Of a DNA stretch of 64,000 nt, positions 47,735 through 59,570 are shown piece after piece. Source of the DNA: Ornithodoros turicata (lineage: Eukaryota > Arthropoda > Arachnida > Ixodida > Argasidae); assembly GCF_037126465.1 (NCBI RefSeq), contig NC_088201.1:3043001-3107000 (forward strand), in the 5' to 3' direction. Under the pieces are notes generated by a model. The model was not told where the DNA came from, made no database searches, and saw only the letters and a program-made list of their open reading frames with translations. How positions within the stretch are numbered: position 1 is the stretch's first letter; each line of letters starts with the position of its first letter. Made by a program: the position numbers and the translations under genes.

Positions 47735-48108
47735 CACTGTAAACTGAAAAACGCCCTTATGGGTGTAAATGGCTTGTCCTATAACTCACACCACTTTTTA
47801 CACCGTATGGTCTGGAACACCCTTTTTAAAGGGTGTGTTCTGTGTAAAACATGCTTTTCCTTGAAGATGCCGTATTTTGCACCCTTTAAACACCCTTTAG
47901 GATGGTGTTAAGATTGTTCAACGCCCTCCTAAAAGGGTGTATAAAGGGTGCAAAAGACGGCGTTTTCAAGGAAAAGTACCCTTTCGAAGGGTGTTTTACA
48001 CAGAATACGCCCTCTAAAAATGGTGTTCCAGACCATACGGTGTAAAAAGTGGTGTGAGTTATAGGACAGGCCATTTACACCCATGAGGGTGTTTTTGAGT
48101 TGACAGTG
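47735..48108. mobile_element. palindromic MITE, CACTGTAAACTG family, copy 3
   Basis: It starts CACTGTAAACTGAAAAACG and ends GAGTTGACAGTG. It lies only about 110 bp upstream of the start codon of the WDR86-like gene, so the promoter or 5' UTR must overlap or abut it. Confidence 0.85.
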
Positions 48109-49012
48109 CACTATTTTCCGGTGCATGGTGTGGTACAATGTGTCACTGAGAGGCACGTTATAGGGTAAATGAGGCAGAATGACACACAAATACGCAACTC
48201 AGCGTAATTTTCTATGTATACTCCTATTTAAAAAACAAAAACAGAAAACATAGGAGAGGTCTTAGGGGTCTTGCGTTTGGACCTGTAAATATGAAAGCAG
48301 TAGACAAAGTCTGGATAACAAAAAATAAAAATATAGTGTAAAATTTAAAAGTCACAATCTTCTCATTGGGCTCTGACCTTCGGTGTAAAATGAAATAAAC
48401 CGTACTAATTAATTCTTACAATGAAAGCAGGCAAAGTGAACGTCGTGGATACCCAACACATATACGGTACCTTTGGTAGATATTGGCTCCTACAAAACAC
48501 AGGAGCCGGCTACTCAAAAAACACTTCATACTAAAACTCAGTAAGATTAAAACGTTAGAGGCGCTGCAGTGTCCACAAGAAATGTCATTAAAGCAGCTGT
48601 CAGCACGCTGTCATATTTCGCGTTGCAAAATCTCAGTCAATAGGAGGCAGCGAACAAGTGCCCATTCGTGGAACCCAGCCCTTCTCTTCCGATTTGTTTC
48701 GGTTTCAGTCTGTCTACCAACGTCATGATGACGTTTCTCCGGTTTCTATTTGCCTTAGAACACCAGATAAATCGTGACAATAATTTATGTTCGACCAGGT
48801 CCCCATAAACAACCCGAAGGTCTGGAAAATATTGCACCAATCCTAAATAAATACATAAATACAAACTACGACACGGGGTGATTCACAGCTGGAGAGTAGA
48901 TACCCCATTACATGCGTAACATTAGACGAGAGACGTGAGAATGAAGTTAAATATGGCTATGTATACAGCTCGGGACAAAAGTTCTCGGAGCACAGGGGTG
49001 TCGCAATTTCCT
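48109..49012. other. no gene seen; upstream of the WDR86-like gene
   Basis: AT-rich sequence. A minus-strand fragment of the TAGACCTCT-ended repeat is at 48655-48740. Confidence 0.4.
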
Positions 49013-49325
49013 TTGGCGCAGCGGTAACGCGTGCGCTTGGAGACTGGGAGGTCCGCGGTTCGAATCCGCGGGCCGGCTGTGCCGTCTGGGGTTTTTCCTG
49101 GGTTTCCCTCAGATGTGTAATAGGCGTATGCCGGCACAGTTCCCCTGAAGTCGGCCCATGGACGCAGCTATCCTCCCCCCGAGCGGATTCCGCTCGGTCT
49201 TCCACTTCACCCTCTCCTCTCCTCCTCTCCACCACCTTTCCCTTCCCGAGAAACATGCCGCCTAATCAGGCAGGCAGACCTCTCGGGTTCCTCCCAACGA
49301 CACTCCTCCTCCTCCTCCTCCCGAT
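49013..49325 (+). mobile_element. Ruka-like SINE, subfamily 1
   Basis: GGCGCAGCGGTAACGCG (A box), GGTTCGAATCCGCGG (B box), the shared body, and a final CTCCTCCTC run. It matches 12238-12560 in opposite orientation. No clear target duplication. Confidence 0.78.
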
Positions 49326-49875
49326 ATGCCGCAGCGTGTGAATGCTCAACGTAACACGAATCGGAACTTCGGCTCCGTGAGCAGTGCTTTCGGTTTTCGC
49401 TTTTTCTTCCACTAGAATATTCCGTGAGGATGTCGCTCGTGCGAATACACGGTAAAGCGTCTGGAGCACACCGGTAGACACAAGAAACCGCATGAGCATT
49501 AGAAGACCTCGACGGTGTTGCACAAGGTTCCGACATGGCCCTATATAATTACAGCCAGGTTGAATGTATGCCTGCTAGCAGTATTGAACTGAGCACAGAG
49601 TAGCCGCTTCTCCGCTTCGTAGAGATCACATTATATCAGGACATGCTCAACGTATCGCCACGAAGCCACATTTAGAGCATATATAGGCATTGTGGCGTGA
49701 AGGCTACATCGACCAAGTCCGAAGTCAAAGACGGAGCGGAGCCCACACTTATCACCTTTTTAAGAAACTGGAGTAATAAAATTTTCTCCTTTCTATACGA
49801 ATATCAACTATTGTTTTTTTTTCTTCTTAAATCTGAATTGCACAAGAATAGGACAACGTTATAGGGATAATCGCA

Positions 49876-50592
49876 AATACCCCTGTCAGACGGGCACATA
49901 TACGGCCTTAACGGTCACGGCCGTAAATGCATACTGTCATTAACTTCCTGCCAGACGGTCAGCAACCAGCAGACAGCAACCAGCAAACAGCCTTTGCGAC
50001 AAAACTGAGGTAGAAGGGTAACGGCGTTCCCGCAAGGCAGTCTACGGCATTCCATCGAAACTGCCCAAGCCTCGCTACCAAGCACACCATAAACAAGATT
50101 TAGCACATTTAATTCAATTCGAAATAAAATGCTTTTTACCCGACGTAATGTTGTCGTCTTCTTTTTTTTTCGTGTTTTTCTGGCGTTTTTGCACTTTGCT
50201 TCGCTTTTTATCCCATCTGTACAAGTGCTACGTTTGTAGTTACACCCTCGAACCACTGCACGCGGCATCGCACCGTGTCGTCTGCATCCAAAAAAGTCAG
50301 ACACCACTCAAAAAAATATCCAAAGCACTTAAAAGCAAATATAGTTTGCTGTTGTATTTGGAAAATACCAACAAAACGTTGTTTTCGTGTACTTTCAATA
50401 AGAAAAAGCGTGATTTCGTTACATTACATTCAACGTTCACAGACTTGTTTATCGACGTAGACATCACCGACAAAATGCCTTCACGAATACCGTCTGGCAG
50501 CTCCCCAGAGCTTAGGGCCGTATATAGCTTACAGCCATTCCTTAATGCCGTAAATTTAAGGGCCGTACATGTGCCCGTCTGACAGAGGTATT
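49876..50592. mobile_element. TIR element, TACCCCTGTCAGACGG ends
   Basis: It starts TACCCCTGTCAGACGGGCA and ends TGCCCGTCTGACAGAGGTA. ACGGCC/GGCCGT motifs lie near both ends. Open frames inside are short and Phe/Lys-rich, and I do not recognise a transposase. Confidence 0.7.
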
Positions 50593-50924
50593 AACGCGCA
50601 CACTTCCATGTGCACTAAACAAGTTCAAACTATGCAATATATCTAAAAACAACACTGGACATGAAAGAAAACACGGTCGAAAACACCATCAGACCACTTG
50701 GCAGTACATTGCCGCAATCACACGTGTGCTGCTCTGCTTAACCAAACTGCAATTATACACACAGGGATCAGACGGTTCGGGAGTTTTTTTCATCACGGCG
50801 CACGTGGAAGCTTGCGTCATGTCGCCTTCGATCGCGCTCGTGCAAGACGAAGCTCAGTATCTACGTACCGGCTGGCAACCGGGAAGAACACATCCTACTA
50901 CTACCGAAGGGACCAGAGCAGCAA

Positions 50925-51077
50925 CCCAAGCAGCACAATGTACTGAAAGTCGAGTGCAATGGGGGTGGACAGGTAGGTGCAAGGCGTTGAACAGACCCGT
51001 GAAACTAAAAACCATGGATAAGACACATACCTTCCACCCCTATTGCACTCGACTTGCAGTACATTGTGCTGCTTGGG
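50925..51077. mobile_element. palindromic MITE, CCCAAGCAGCAC family, copy 2
   Basis: It starts CCCAAGCAGCACAATGTAC and ends GTACATTGTGCTGCTTGGG. Nearly the same as 12621-12772. Confidence 0.85.
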
Positions 51078-51167
51078 AAGATAGCCATGTTCGTTAACCA
51101 TGCATCGGGATGGATGGGCTTCGTTAGCGCGTAGCTGGATAGCCAGGTTCGTTATTCTGCCTTATCA

Positions 51168-51402
51168 GGGGGCTTAATCACTTGCACGCGTTAGGAGCTA
51201 ACGAGAGGCGGGGCACTTGTCGAGAAGGGCACGTGATAAAACACTTGCACGGCGCTCTTCGCGCGATACGTGAAGGGCGTGGGATACGTCACGCGCAATG
51301 TGTCACGTGCCCATCTTTTTTAATTTCCTGCCCGCGTTTTTGAATTTCCCGCCGCTCGTTAGCTCATAACGACCCTAACGACGATGAAGCGATTAAGCCC
51401 CC
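51168..51402. mobile_element. TIR element (GGGGGCTTAATC ends), uninterrupted copy
   Basis: It starts GGGGGCTTAATCACTTG and ends GAAGCGATTAAGCCCCC. It shares TCACGTGCCCA and GCGCTCTTCGCGCGATACG with 44641-45377. Confidence 0.65.
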
Positions 51403-51989
51403 AGATCCCTTTGTGTTTGTTACGTCTACATCGCGTGAAAAGTCATCCATAAAAATCACCAGTTGCACATGGGATAGCTTCGCCAATACTCCTGGTGGTT
51501 ACCGTGGTACAGGGAGCATCCCAATGAAGACTGCTGAGAGATGCTCCCATGTTTTCTGTGGTGGGCAGTACTGCTCTTGGACTATACCCAAATCCGAGAA
51601 CAAGAGGGTTAGCACACCTCTCATTCTCTTCCCCCTCCCCTGGGTGCACCAAGCCGCCACTCCAGAGCACGCTGACCGCACCGTGCCCCTACATCACCCC
51701 ACCACCAAACCACCAGTTGAGAGTTTGTAGTGAGTCGTCCGTGTCACTACCTTTGCTCGTCCTAACCACCCTGTTGTCGTCGTCTGCTGTTCTGCAAATT
51801 ATTTTCAAGTATGTATACCAACTATCCCAGCTTGTTCCATTAGTACAATATCTTCATGTTGGGGGAAAAAAATAATAGGGAGAGATTGGATTCAAGATGT
51901 TTTCTCGTATTGTCCGTTGCGTGAATGTTCTAAGCCATGGAGATACAACAGGGCGAAGGCTTATTTATAAAGTGAAATTTGGAAGAAAC

Positions 51990-52285
51990 TGCATGTTGGG
52001 GCCTTATCATGCTCGGGAGCACCTATTGGGGTCAGGATAGAACACGTACCCTGGCATTCGATCCTCGGCATTCCTGTTTTAAATTCCCCCTTTTTTTTTT
52101 CAGAAGCCATAGACAAATGGTATTCACTGCCTTCTGCTGTAGTTGAATGTAACACTGTCACTGATTTTTTGAGCGCTTCATTACAGTGTGATATACTGTA
52201 AGTACTTATATATACCACTTGTCTTGTGAATATTCCCTCTCCTGTTTTGGTCCCATAGGAACTGACAGTATGTATAAATAAATAA
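51990..52285 (+). mobile_element. LINE 3' end (CR1/L2-like RT C-terminus)
   Basis: In one frame DKWYSLPSAVVECNTV and then DFLSASL end in TAA at about 52198, like the W-N-x-L-P...V...F end of CR1/L2-type reverse transcriptases. Upstream HRTRTLAFDPRH is in a broken frame. It ends in (AATA)n at about 52272-52290. Strongly 5'-truncated. Confidence 0.6.
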
Positions 52286-52379
52286 ATAAATAATAATTCA
52301 GCGAAACACACCAAGAAGCCCGGCACTTTTGAATGCCGATGAACTTTTGACGTCATTATGGGGGGGGGGGGATTTATTG

Positions 52380-52535
52380 GCAGAAAAAAAAAAAAAGAAA
52401 GGGAAAAGGTCAGCCATGCAGCGCGCCGGCTTGCTATTCCCTAAACAAAAAAAAAAGAATAAGAGGAAAAATATAAACAAGAAAGAAAAAGAAATAACGA
52501 AAAGACAAATAAATAAGTAAACAAAAAAAAAAGAA
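52380..52535. repeat. A-rich low-complexity tract
   Basis: A-runs with G or T interruptions; antisense frames look Phe-rich and are not coding. Confidence 0.8.
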
Positions 52536-52709
52536 AGAGCATTATGGGCGCCAACAAACACTCCTCGTGTATCTGTTCCGTTTTCAAGAATATATGAACC
52601 AACATAGGGAAACCTTTCCAAAAAGAGAAGGACGTAAAAGGAGTGATAGGCCGCGCCGGCACTCCCGAACACGGTGAGTCAAGACACTTTTCCTCAGATA
52701 TAGGTGGCT

Positions 52710-53433
52710 CAGAGATGTACAAAATACGGCGCAAAAGTATTTAAAATGAGATACTAAATACTCCGCGTAAAAAGTATGTAGAATAGAGTACAAAATACTC
52801 TTTAAAGTACTTTAGCATTAGCTCTAAGTGAAACCGCGTATTCTGAACGTGGCCGTACAAATGAAAGGAATAAACTTCATGCGCCATACTTAAGCATACC
52901 TTTTATTTGCAAGGTCTCGGTGTCAAGTAATGTTTGGAGAACTCAAGTAAACTTTATGGTAATATGTTCTGACCCAAAACTTTGTAATTCCTCTTGTATG
53001 TCAGCCTAGTCTTTCAACTTCTGGCGCGCGTTTATTGCTTTGGTGACCAAGGAAATAAATGCCCGGATTCTCCTATATCTAATCCTCTGGCCATTCACCT
53101 GGTAATATGAATAGCAACCGTTTTCTAACGAAGGGGTCGGGCTAGTGACAAGTAAGACCAAGCGTGGGACCAGCCTATTGTACCAAATGCGTGAATTCCC
53201 ACGAAAAAATAAAGAAATAAGGGGGTTAAGTTCCAGTGAGCTGAAAATCTGGACACGGTGGGTAAGTGGGCAGGATACGGCTTGACGAGGAAGGAAAGTA
53301 TTAGTAGCAAATACAGAAAAAAAAAGTATTTTAAATACTTCAAAAATACTCGTCGCAAAAGGTATTGAGTAGAGTACCAAAATACCAGAAAGAGTATTTA
53401 AAATACTGTATTTTGAGTACGTACTCAAGTCTA
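52710..53433. mobile_element. hAT MITE J (8-bp TSD, 1 mismatch)
   Basis: It starts CAGAGATGTACAAAATACG and ends GTACTCAAGTCTA. The flanks are AGGTGGCT (52702-52709) and AGTTGGCT (53434-53441). AAAATACT/AGTATTT motifs lie near both ends. Confidence 0.7.
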
Positions 53434-53441
53434 AGTTGGCT

Positions 53442-54009
53442 CTCCTTACGTATAATCTGCGCTCCGAGCATAATTTTACGCAACTTTTGTCAGTAAACAA
53501 TTGAGGAAAGTCTCAGGCTGTGTTGACTTTTTTTTTTTTTTTCTCTCAAGAGTGTAGTGCACTAGTGAAGCACGACGTGCACAGCAGACATTACTTGCAC
53601 ATGCACCTTTTCTACGAGATAACACGAAAAAAAAAAAAGTCAAGTAAATTGTCACAATGATGACACCCTTCAGTCTTCTGACTGTTCTAGAAGCAGGAGC
53701 ATGTTGCGCCAAAAATTGGAGGCCGCTTCCCGCGTGGACACCACGGCCAACTACGTCATTTTTACCGCTTCCCAGCGCCGCAATTTGGAAGCGTTTGTTG
53801 CTTCTTCGCTATAATAGCTCATCACCTCCCAGCTACAGTCACAACCCGAAGTTTTGAGGCCAACAACGGCTCACATCATTACCCTACGGTAGGATTTTTG
53901 TACAGGCATTTTCCTACCAGTAACTGTAACGGGAGTTTGCCAATCAGGTTCCCGTAGCGGACCCTGTCTAGGAATTCTGAGATGGTCGTTGGTATTTAGT
54001 ACCTGTAGG
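53442..54009. other. no gene seen
   Basis: T-run at 53529-53540 and A-run at 53627-53638. Nothing recognised. Confidence 0.3.
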
Positions 54010-54497
54010 CTTCTTCGTTTTCGGGTTTTATGATTTTTCAAATTCGGGGGGTAAAAATCGGGCGCTTCGATCTCTGTTTGATATGTCATCGGAGAATTTT
54101 CGGGTGAAACGAAAGGCATATGGAACAAGCCGGAGCCGTGATACTGGGACGAAAAACAAGAATCTTTATATTGCCGCTCGAAACTGGGGCAGTGAATGCC
54201 GGTGGTATTCAAACACTTGTCCAAGCTCCACAAAAGTTAGTCTTCTTCCTTTTTCTTTTCTTTTTTTCCTGCATGAGGGGATTATGAAAGGAGGACAAAT
54301 AGGTTGTCACAAATAGCTCTCTCTGCTTATATGATGATTCACTTTTCCGAGGACTTACCTACAACCACAAACTGAAGGACCGCAAGGATTTCGGGTAGAT
54401 ATCTGGTTTCACCCGAATTCTTAGAAACTTGTTTGGGCGGGGATGGGGGGGAGAAAACTATCGGGAAAAATCGGGTTTTACCCGATAAACGAAGAAC
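54010..54497. repeat. relative of hAT MITE A
   Basis: CTTCTTCGTTTTCGGGTTTT at the left and GATAAACGAAGAAC at the right are imperfect inverted ends. The interior AAATTCGGGGGGTA matches 15306-15661. The target duplication is unclear. Confidence 0.55.
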
Positions 54498-54512
54498 CAT
54501 AAATGTACGTAG

Positions 54513-55090
54513 GAAGGGAGTTGCCTCAAGACAGAAGCCGCCGATATTTCGAAGAGAGACTGTTCTTCTTCTGGGCACCGTTCTGCATGGCCACTGCTTT
54601 CTGCTCTCTTTATTGCATGCCACAACTTTGTATTACAAATATATATATATATAAAATAAAAATAAAAAATAGAACCTTTGCTCGTTCTGGAATTTTCCCC
54701 ACGTAACCACTAACATCCTTATCTTGCGCTATGCTTGCCAATTCTTCCCTGTTGTCCCGTTTCGTCCACGTGTTCGTGAACCTTCCATTTTTCTGTAACC
54801 GGTCTGTAGCCTAGATCACTACGTTCTTCACGTAATCCCCTCCACACTCTAACAAAGCAGCCATTCATTCCGGCCGTAGAAGCCCGTACGGACCCTTTCT
54901 TCCCTCCGGGCTGTTGACCCACAATTCGCATGAACCTTTAAACACGTCACACCTAACCCTTTAAATACCATGCCAATGATGAGGACGCGGTGCCCAGAAG
55001 AACAGTCTCTGTTCGAAATATCGGCGGCTTCTGTCCTGAGGCAACTCCCTTCCTACATCTCTACCGGTTCGCTGGGTTTCTACCCATCTA
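54513..55090. mobile_element. retro-type element with 15-bp target duplication
   Basis: The direct repeat CATAAATGTACGTAG is at 54498-54512 and 55091-55105. The left end GAAGGGAGTTGCCTC and right arm are inverted copies, and the right arm carries the extra tail ending TTTCTACCCATCTA, exactly as at 3342-3515. The interior of about 430 bp has no recognised gene. Confidence 0.75.
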
Positions 55091-55105
55091 CATAAATGTA
55101 CGTAG

Positions 55106-55998
55106 TAGGTCGTGGTGTAAAAAAAAAAAAAAGAAAAAAGAAAAAAAAGTTAGGTCAGAAAGACGCCGCTTTGTGTCTTGCAAGCGTGCAGTATGGAAAG
55201 TATAGGAAAGGCTCACTTTTTTGGAACGTCCCTCGTGGCAGCTCCGAAACATCTGAGCCCGAGCTGTGTGGTCCGTTGCCCGGGAGACGGAAAGCACTGA
55301 ACCGATTCCGTGCTTTTCCATCACGATTCGCTGAACGCACCGCATTGTATACACTGCAACGTGCTGCTTAGCGGAAGTCGCCCAGAAAGGTACTTACAGT
55401 GACCGCGCAAATTGTAGCACTTCCGTAATGCTTTTTGTAGTTATATATGCGCTTTTCCGTCGGTTGCGCTTTGTACATTGTTTTTCTGTTTAAGTTTCAA
55501 TTTTCTTATTTAATGTCCGTTACCTTTAAAAACTAGCGGAGTTGTATAGTCACTGGGATGGAAAGTAACCGTTCCTTTTCTGCTTTTTCGTTTCCTCTTT
55601 TTCTTCCCCCATTTTCCATTCTTTTTTGGAATAGCAAGCCGACCTCCGTCTGGCTGACCTTTCCTTTCTTTTGACTGAAACACAAACAGACGAACACAAC
55701 GCAAGCCTCAGGGTACCTAAGAACAAGATCGACTGAAATATATGGCAGTCGTCGAAAACGCCAGACGTACGTCGACAGGTGCGGAGTTCGATTCCCACCG
55801 TCTTTTTTTTTTTCCTTCTTCTTTTACGACTGTTTTTTTCATATTTCAACTGTTTGTCGACTGTCGACATATGTCGACTGTTTTTACGATATTTCAATTG
55901 TTACAGTCGCTGCTATAGCTCGTGAAAATAGCATCCGAGTTACGACAGGTATACCTTTTTACATTGAACTGGTTACAGGCGCAGATACCACGTTAGAG
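55106..55998. other. no gene seen; A-rich tract and possible tRNA-like box
   Basis: A-run at 55120-55150. GAGTTCGATTCCCACCG followed by a T-run at 55786-55812 resembles a B box with a pol III terminator, but no matching A box or folded tRNA was convincing. Confidence 0.35.
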
Positions 55999-56577
55999 TA
56001 CCGTATTTTCACGCGTATTAGCCGCGGCTTATGCGCGATTTTTTTTTCTCACGGGCGCCCTGCGGCTTATCCACCGGTGCGGCTTATCTGATGACTATTT
56101 TTTCCTGGTATTTTCCCCATACGCCGATTTTAACGAAAGGGCTGACAGTGTCTCTGGAACAGCACTGCCCTGCCGATGCACGAACAGTGCGTAACAGGGA
56201 CAATTCCACATTCGAGTAGATGGATCTTCCTGGTGCATTCCCCCAAGCAGCTTTAAGGAAATTGGTGACAGTGATTCACGTCTTCTGGAGGATCACTGAC
56301 CCATCAGTCCACGAAAAACACCCGGCAAGGGCACAATCCGATCTTGGTAGAACTCCAGAACTGACCTCCTCTGTTGTACACTGTGCCGATCCCGGAGTAT
56401 GGACCACAGGGTTTATGGCCTTCTCTATGGTCTCCTTTGTCGCACAAATCAGTCGTCTCGTATTGCCCGCGGCTTATCTGCGGGTGCGGCTTATCTGCCA
56501 GAAAATTTTCAAAACGTCCCAAAAAACACGTCCTGCGGCTTATCTGCGGTGCGGCTTATACGCGTGAAATTACGGTA
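55999..56577. mobile_element. Tc1/pogo-type MITE with GCGGCTTAT sub-repeats
   Basis: TACCGTATTTTCACGCGTAT and ATACGCGTGAAATTACGGTA are the ends including TA. GCGGCTTAT recurs at least six times near both ends. No intact transposase. Confidence 0.8.
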
Positions 56578-56727
56578 ACTATACGTAACTTTAAGAAACG
56601 AAATCTGAGTGCGCCTTACTACTCTGAAAAACCTTAGTTTTATTTAGCTGTCCAAACGCGATTACGTCACACGCTCGTTCCACCGGAAGCTGTTTTCACT
56701 GCAACATCCTTTCCGTTCAACAGGAGG

Positions 56728-56879
56728 CAGGGCCGGCGTAAGAAAAATTACGGACCGCGGGGATGACTCCGGATGAGTCCTGCCCGAGCGCTCCTCCTCA
56801 CGTTTCCTGGTGTTAGCAACCGTCACGCCGTGGGTTTCGCGGGGAACTGAAGAGGCCCTGGGCCCCATCCCCGGCCCTG
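56728..56879. mobile_element. possible hAT MITE, CAGGGCCGG ends
   Basis: It starts CAGGGCCGGCGTAAG and ends CCCCGGCCCTG. The 8-bp flanks do not match well. Confidence 0.5.
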
Positions 56880-56903
56880 CCACGGTGTACTAAAACCCCA
56901 ACA

Positions 56904-57110
56904 TACCTGGGTAAATTACATCTAAAATGTAATTAAGTTACATTACTCATTACTCCAGTTGGAATTTAATTAAATTACATTACTCATTACCGCAATCGAA
57001 ATGTAATGAAATTACATTACTATTACTACGAAAAAGTAATGACATTACAAAGTCATTACTGTGAGTTTAATCGCAACGATATTGAGGATGGTGGAAATTC
57101 ATTGTCAGAC
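56904..57110. repeat. partial copy of hAT MITE I
   Basis: It starts ATACCTGGGTAAATTAC with the same AATGTAAT/ATTACATT arrays as 43202-43644; the other end is missing. Confidence 0.65.
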
Positions 57111-57159
57111 AACACCACGTTGCAAAAGCTGGCTATGTGCAAAAACTAATTGCCTTACT

Positions 57160-59229
57160 GTGCTCCACACTTGTGATGGGTTTCCCTGTCCCTGCTTGAA
57201 CAGATGAGCATAATATTGGGATTTCGCATCTTTTAGCTTCTTGGTTACTTCGTTACGATATTATTTAAATTGCCGAAGATATCACTGTCAATTATCATGA
57301 ATTTGCGTGTGTTCGGCACGCTCTTCATATTGGTGGGGTAAAAGCGAGCGACCGTTACATGGCGAATTTCCGAGTTCAGTTCGCAAATATCCACATAATT
57401 AAACTTAGGTTGCATGACATTCACATCAGGAGGTGGCAAAGACCAAGTAAGAACAAATTCCGTTGACCGCATGATTCTAGGTGGCGTAGTTTTCTTTTTT
57501 AATTATTATTATCATTCATTGACCCGTTTTCTGGGACACCCTGTTCCTCTACATGCGAACTGCCCTATAGAATGTAAAATAATATACAGTGCGAAACTAT
57601 TGGGTGCGCAGTATATGTTGACTGAAGACGCAACGACTTTTCCATTCCTGATAAAAGTCGACAGTATGTTGAAGGTATAATGTAGAATCAACGCAAATAT
57701 TTCCTACCTATATCTACGGTTGAATGGCTCGTGGAAAAACAAAGTTTTTTTCTTTACGTTCACAATCCGTCATTCACGGGGTATAGTAGAAATAGCTTTG
57801 CTTCAGCGTTACCATTCAACATTAGACAACGTAGATTCTACGTTCCATCAACAGTCAGTGTTGACCGCCGCACAGCGGGGGTCTCAAGCTAAAAAACAAA
57901 TACTAAACAAATTACCAACAAATACAACAAGTACAAACCAACAAATAACAAATACTACACAAATACAACAAGCAAAATACAAACCCACAAATAAGAAATA
58001 CTACACGAATAGGAAAACAAATAATATATTGTTTGTTTTCTTATCTGTGTAGCATTTTTAGTAATGTTATAACAATTACTAAAAATAGCAACACAAATAA
58101 CAAATACAAACAAATAACAAATTGCTAAAGAAACGGTCATTCTGTATAGTCGGAAGAGATGAAGCGAACCACAGTGAGCGTTGTGAACCTTTCCACAGGA
58201 AGGCCAGCTGTAAGCGACGGTAAGTTGGAACGAGGTGGCCCGACCGCGTCCTACTCCCCATTACGCGTCGGCGCGGCGCGTTCTTGGCTTATCAGCACCA
58301 CACAACAATATGCAAGATATCTTGATAACACGCAATAACGACAAAAACCATTACTTTATCGATTCAAATGGCTGCTTCCCCCACCTACAAGATGGAGCTT
58401 CCATTTTTACTTGCCACCCACATCTCTATCTTTCATTGTTCGCTGCAGTTACATGCCGCCAAATCTAGCGGATTTTGGCAAACGACTGGTAACGCTATAT
58501 ATATCTACTGGAAGTAGGTGCAAGATTTTGTTGCCGCGACATAAAGCTTCCTTGTCGATTGAGTCGGAGGCGATCTTGTCGCGACAGTTCCGTACCCTAA
58601 GCTCCTCGAGTGAGGTTGAACGCCTTCCAAGGAGGAAAGAATACACATCCGCCGACAGCTTGGATCAAACAATGTACAGGTGGGAGCATACATCTGGCTC
58701 TTATATCGTGTGCGATAGATGTGAACCTTTATCCCACATCACGGTTTCGTCATCCTATACAAGATCCGTCCACAACGGCTGAAGAAATCGCGAAGAAGCA
58801 TCTATGTTTACTACGTGGATGATTCCATCTCAACTCAGGCAGGGAGGTCCGGCGACCATTACCGATTTCCTTTGAAAAAAATATATGTTGTACATATATG
58901 TCGCCAGCGAACAGTCCCAAACTATAGATTTTTTTTGCGTGCAATATGTCAGGTGCAATGGCTTTCAGCGTGCGTAAACAGCACGGGTCAATTATGTTTT
59001 GATCCTCAATTAAAAATCGGCAAAGTTGCAAAAATTTCAGATTTTGCTCATATATTTGTCTTTGTAGTGTACTCCTCCTATACACGCCATCGAGTTGTAT
59101 GAGGTACATGCGTGTAAGCTTTTTTTCTTAGAGTGCACATGTGGCAATACTATAGATTCTGACGGGCGCTCGCTCTGCTTTCCATTCTTCTTTCTTTGAG
59201 ACCCGGAATGTTTCTAGGAACTTGCTTAT
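57160..59229. other. no host gene seen
   Basis: AT-rich stretches with (CAAATA)n-like tracts at 57895-58130. A 119-codon minus-strand frame at 59109-58750 may be part of the transposase relic next to it, but no motif supports it. Confidence 0.3.
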
Positions 59230-59570
59230 TCTAATAACAAAAGCGAGGTTCTCTCGATTTTGTTTTGGCTTAAGATGGCTACCGTCGCCGCAGCAGAACT
59301 TATAAGTAATGGTGCCTGGGCCCGCAAGTTGTACAGGGAGTCCATGTGCTTTATCAATCCACAAATTCTGTCAGCCGAGCTCTTGCCGTGACCCGTGGCG
59401 GAAAATATCTATTCCGTCACGTGCGATCTTTTTCTGGAATTCGTACCGCTGATACGGGTTCTTGAAATGACTGGCGGCTCCGTCTAGCAGTAATATGGCT
59501 CCGGCAAAGACACCAGCATTTTCGTCCATCCAGTCCTCAACCAGGTTCAGCGCCGCCCGGGCATGGGCGG
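59230..59570 (-). pseudogene. decayed DDE-type transposase fragment
   Basis: On the minus strand AALNLVEDWMDE, then ILLLDGAASHFKNPYQRYEF and IFRHGS, and after a frameshift GHGKSSADRICGLIKHM. The LxDGAxSHFKN...F...HGKSxxDxxxGxIK order is typical of transposase-derived proteins abundant in arthropods. One frameshift and an early end show it is dead. Confidence 0.6.

Noticed and set aside
48957..49256. Minus-strand 99-codon frame (and its twin near 12306-12686)
   Set aside because: Both are antisense readings of the Ruka-like SINE.
52298..52734. Minus-strand frames with long Phe/Leu runs resembling membrane proteins
   Set aside because: They are translations of A-rich low-complexity sequence.
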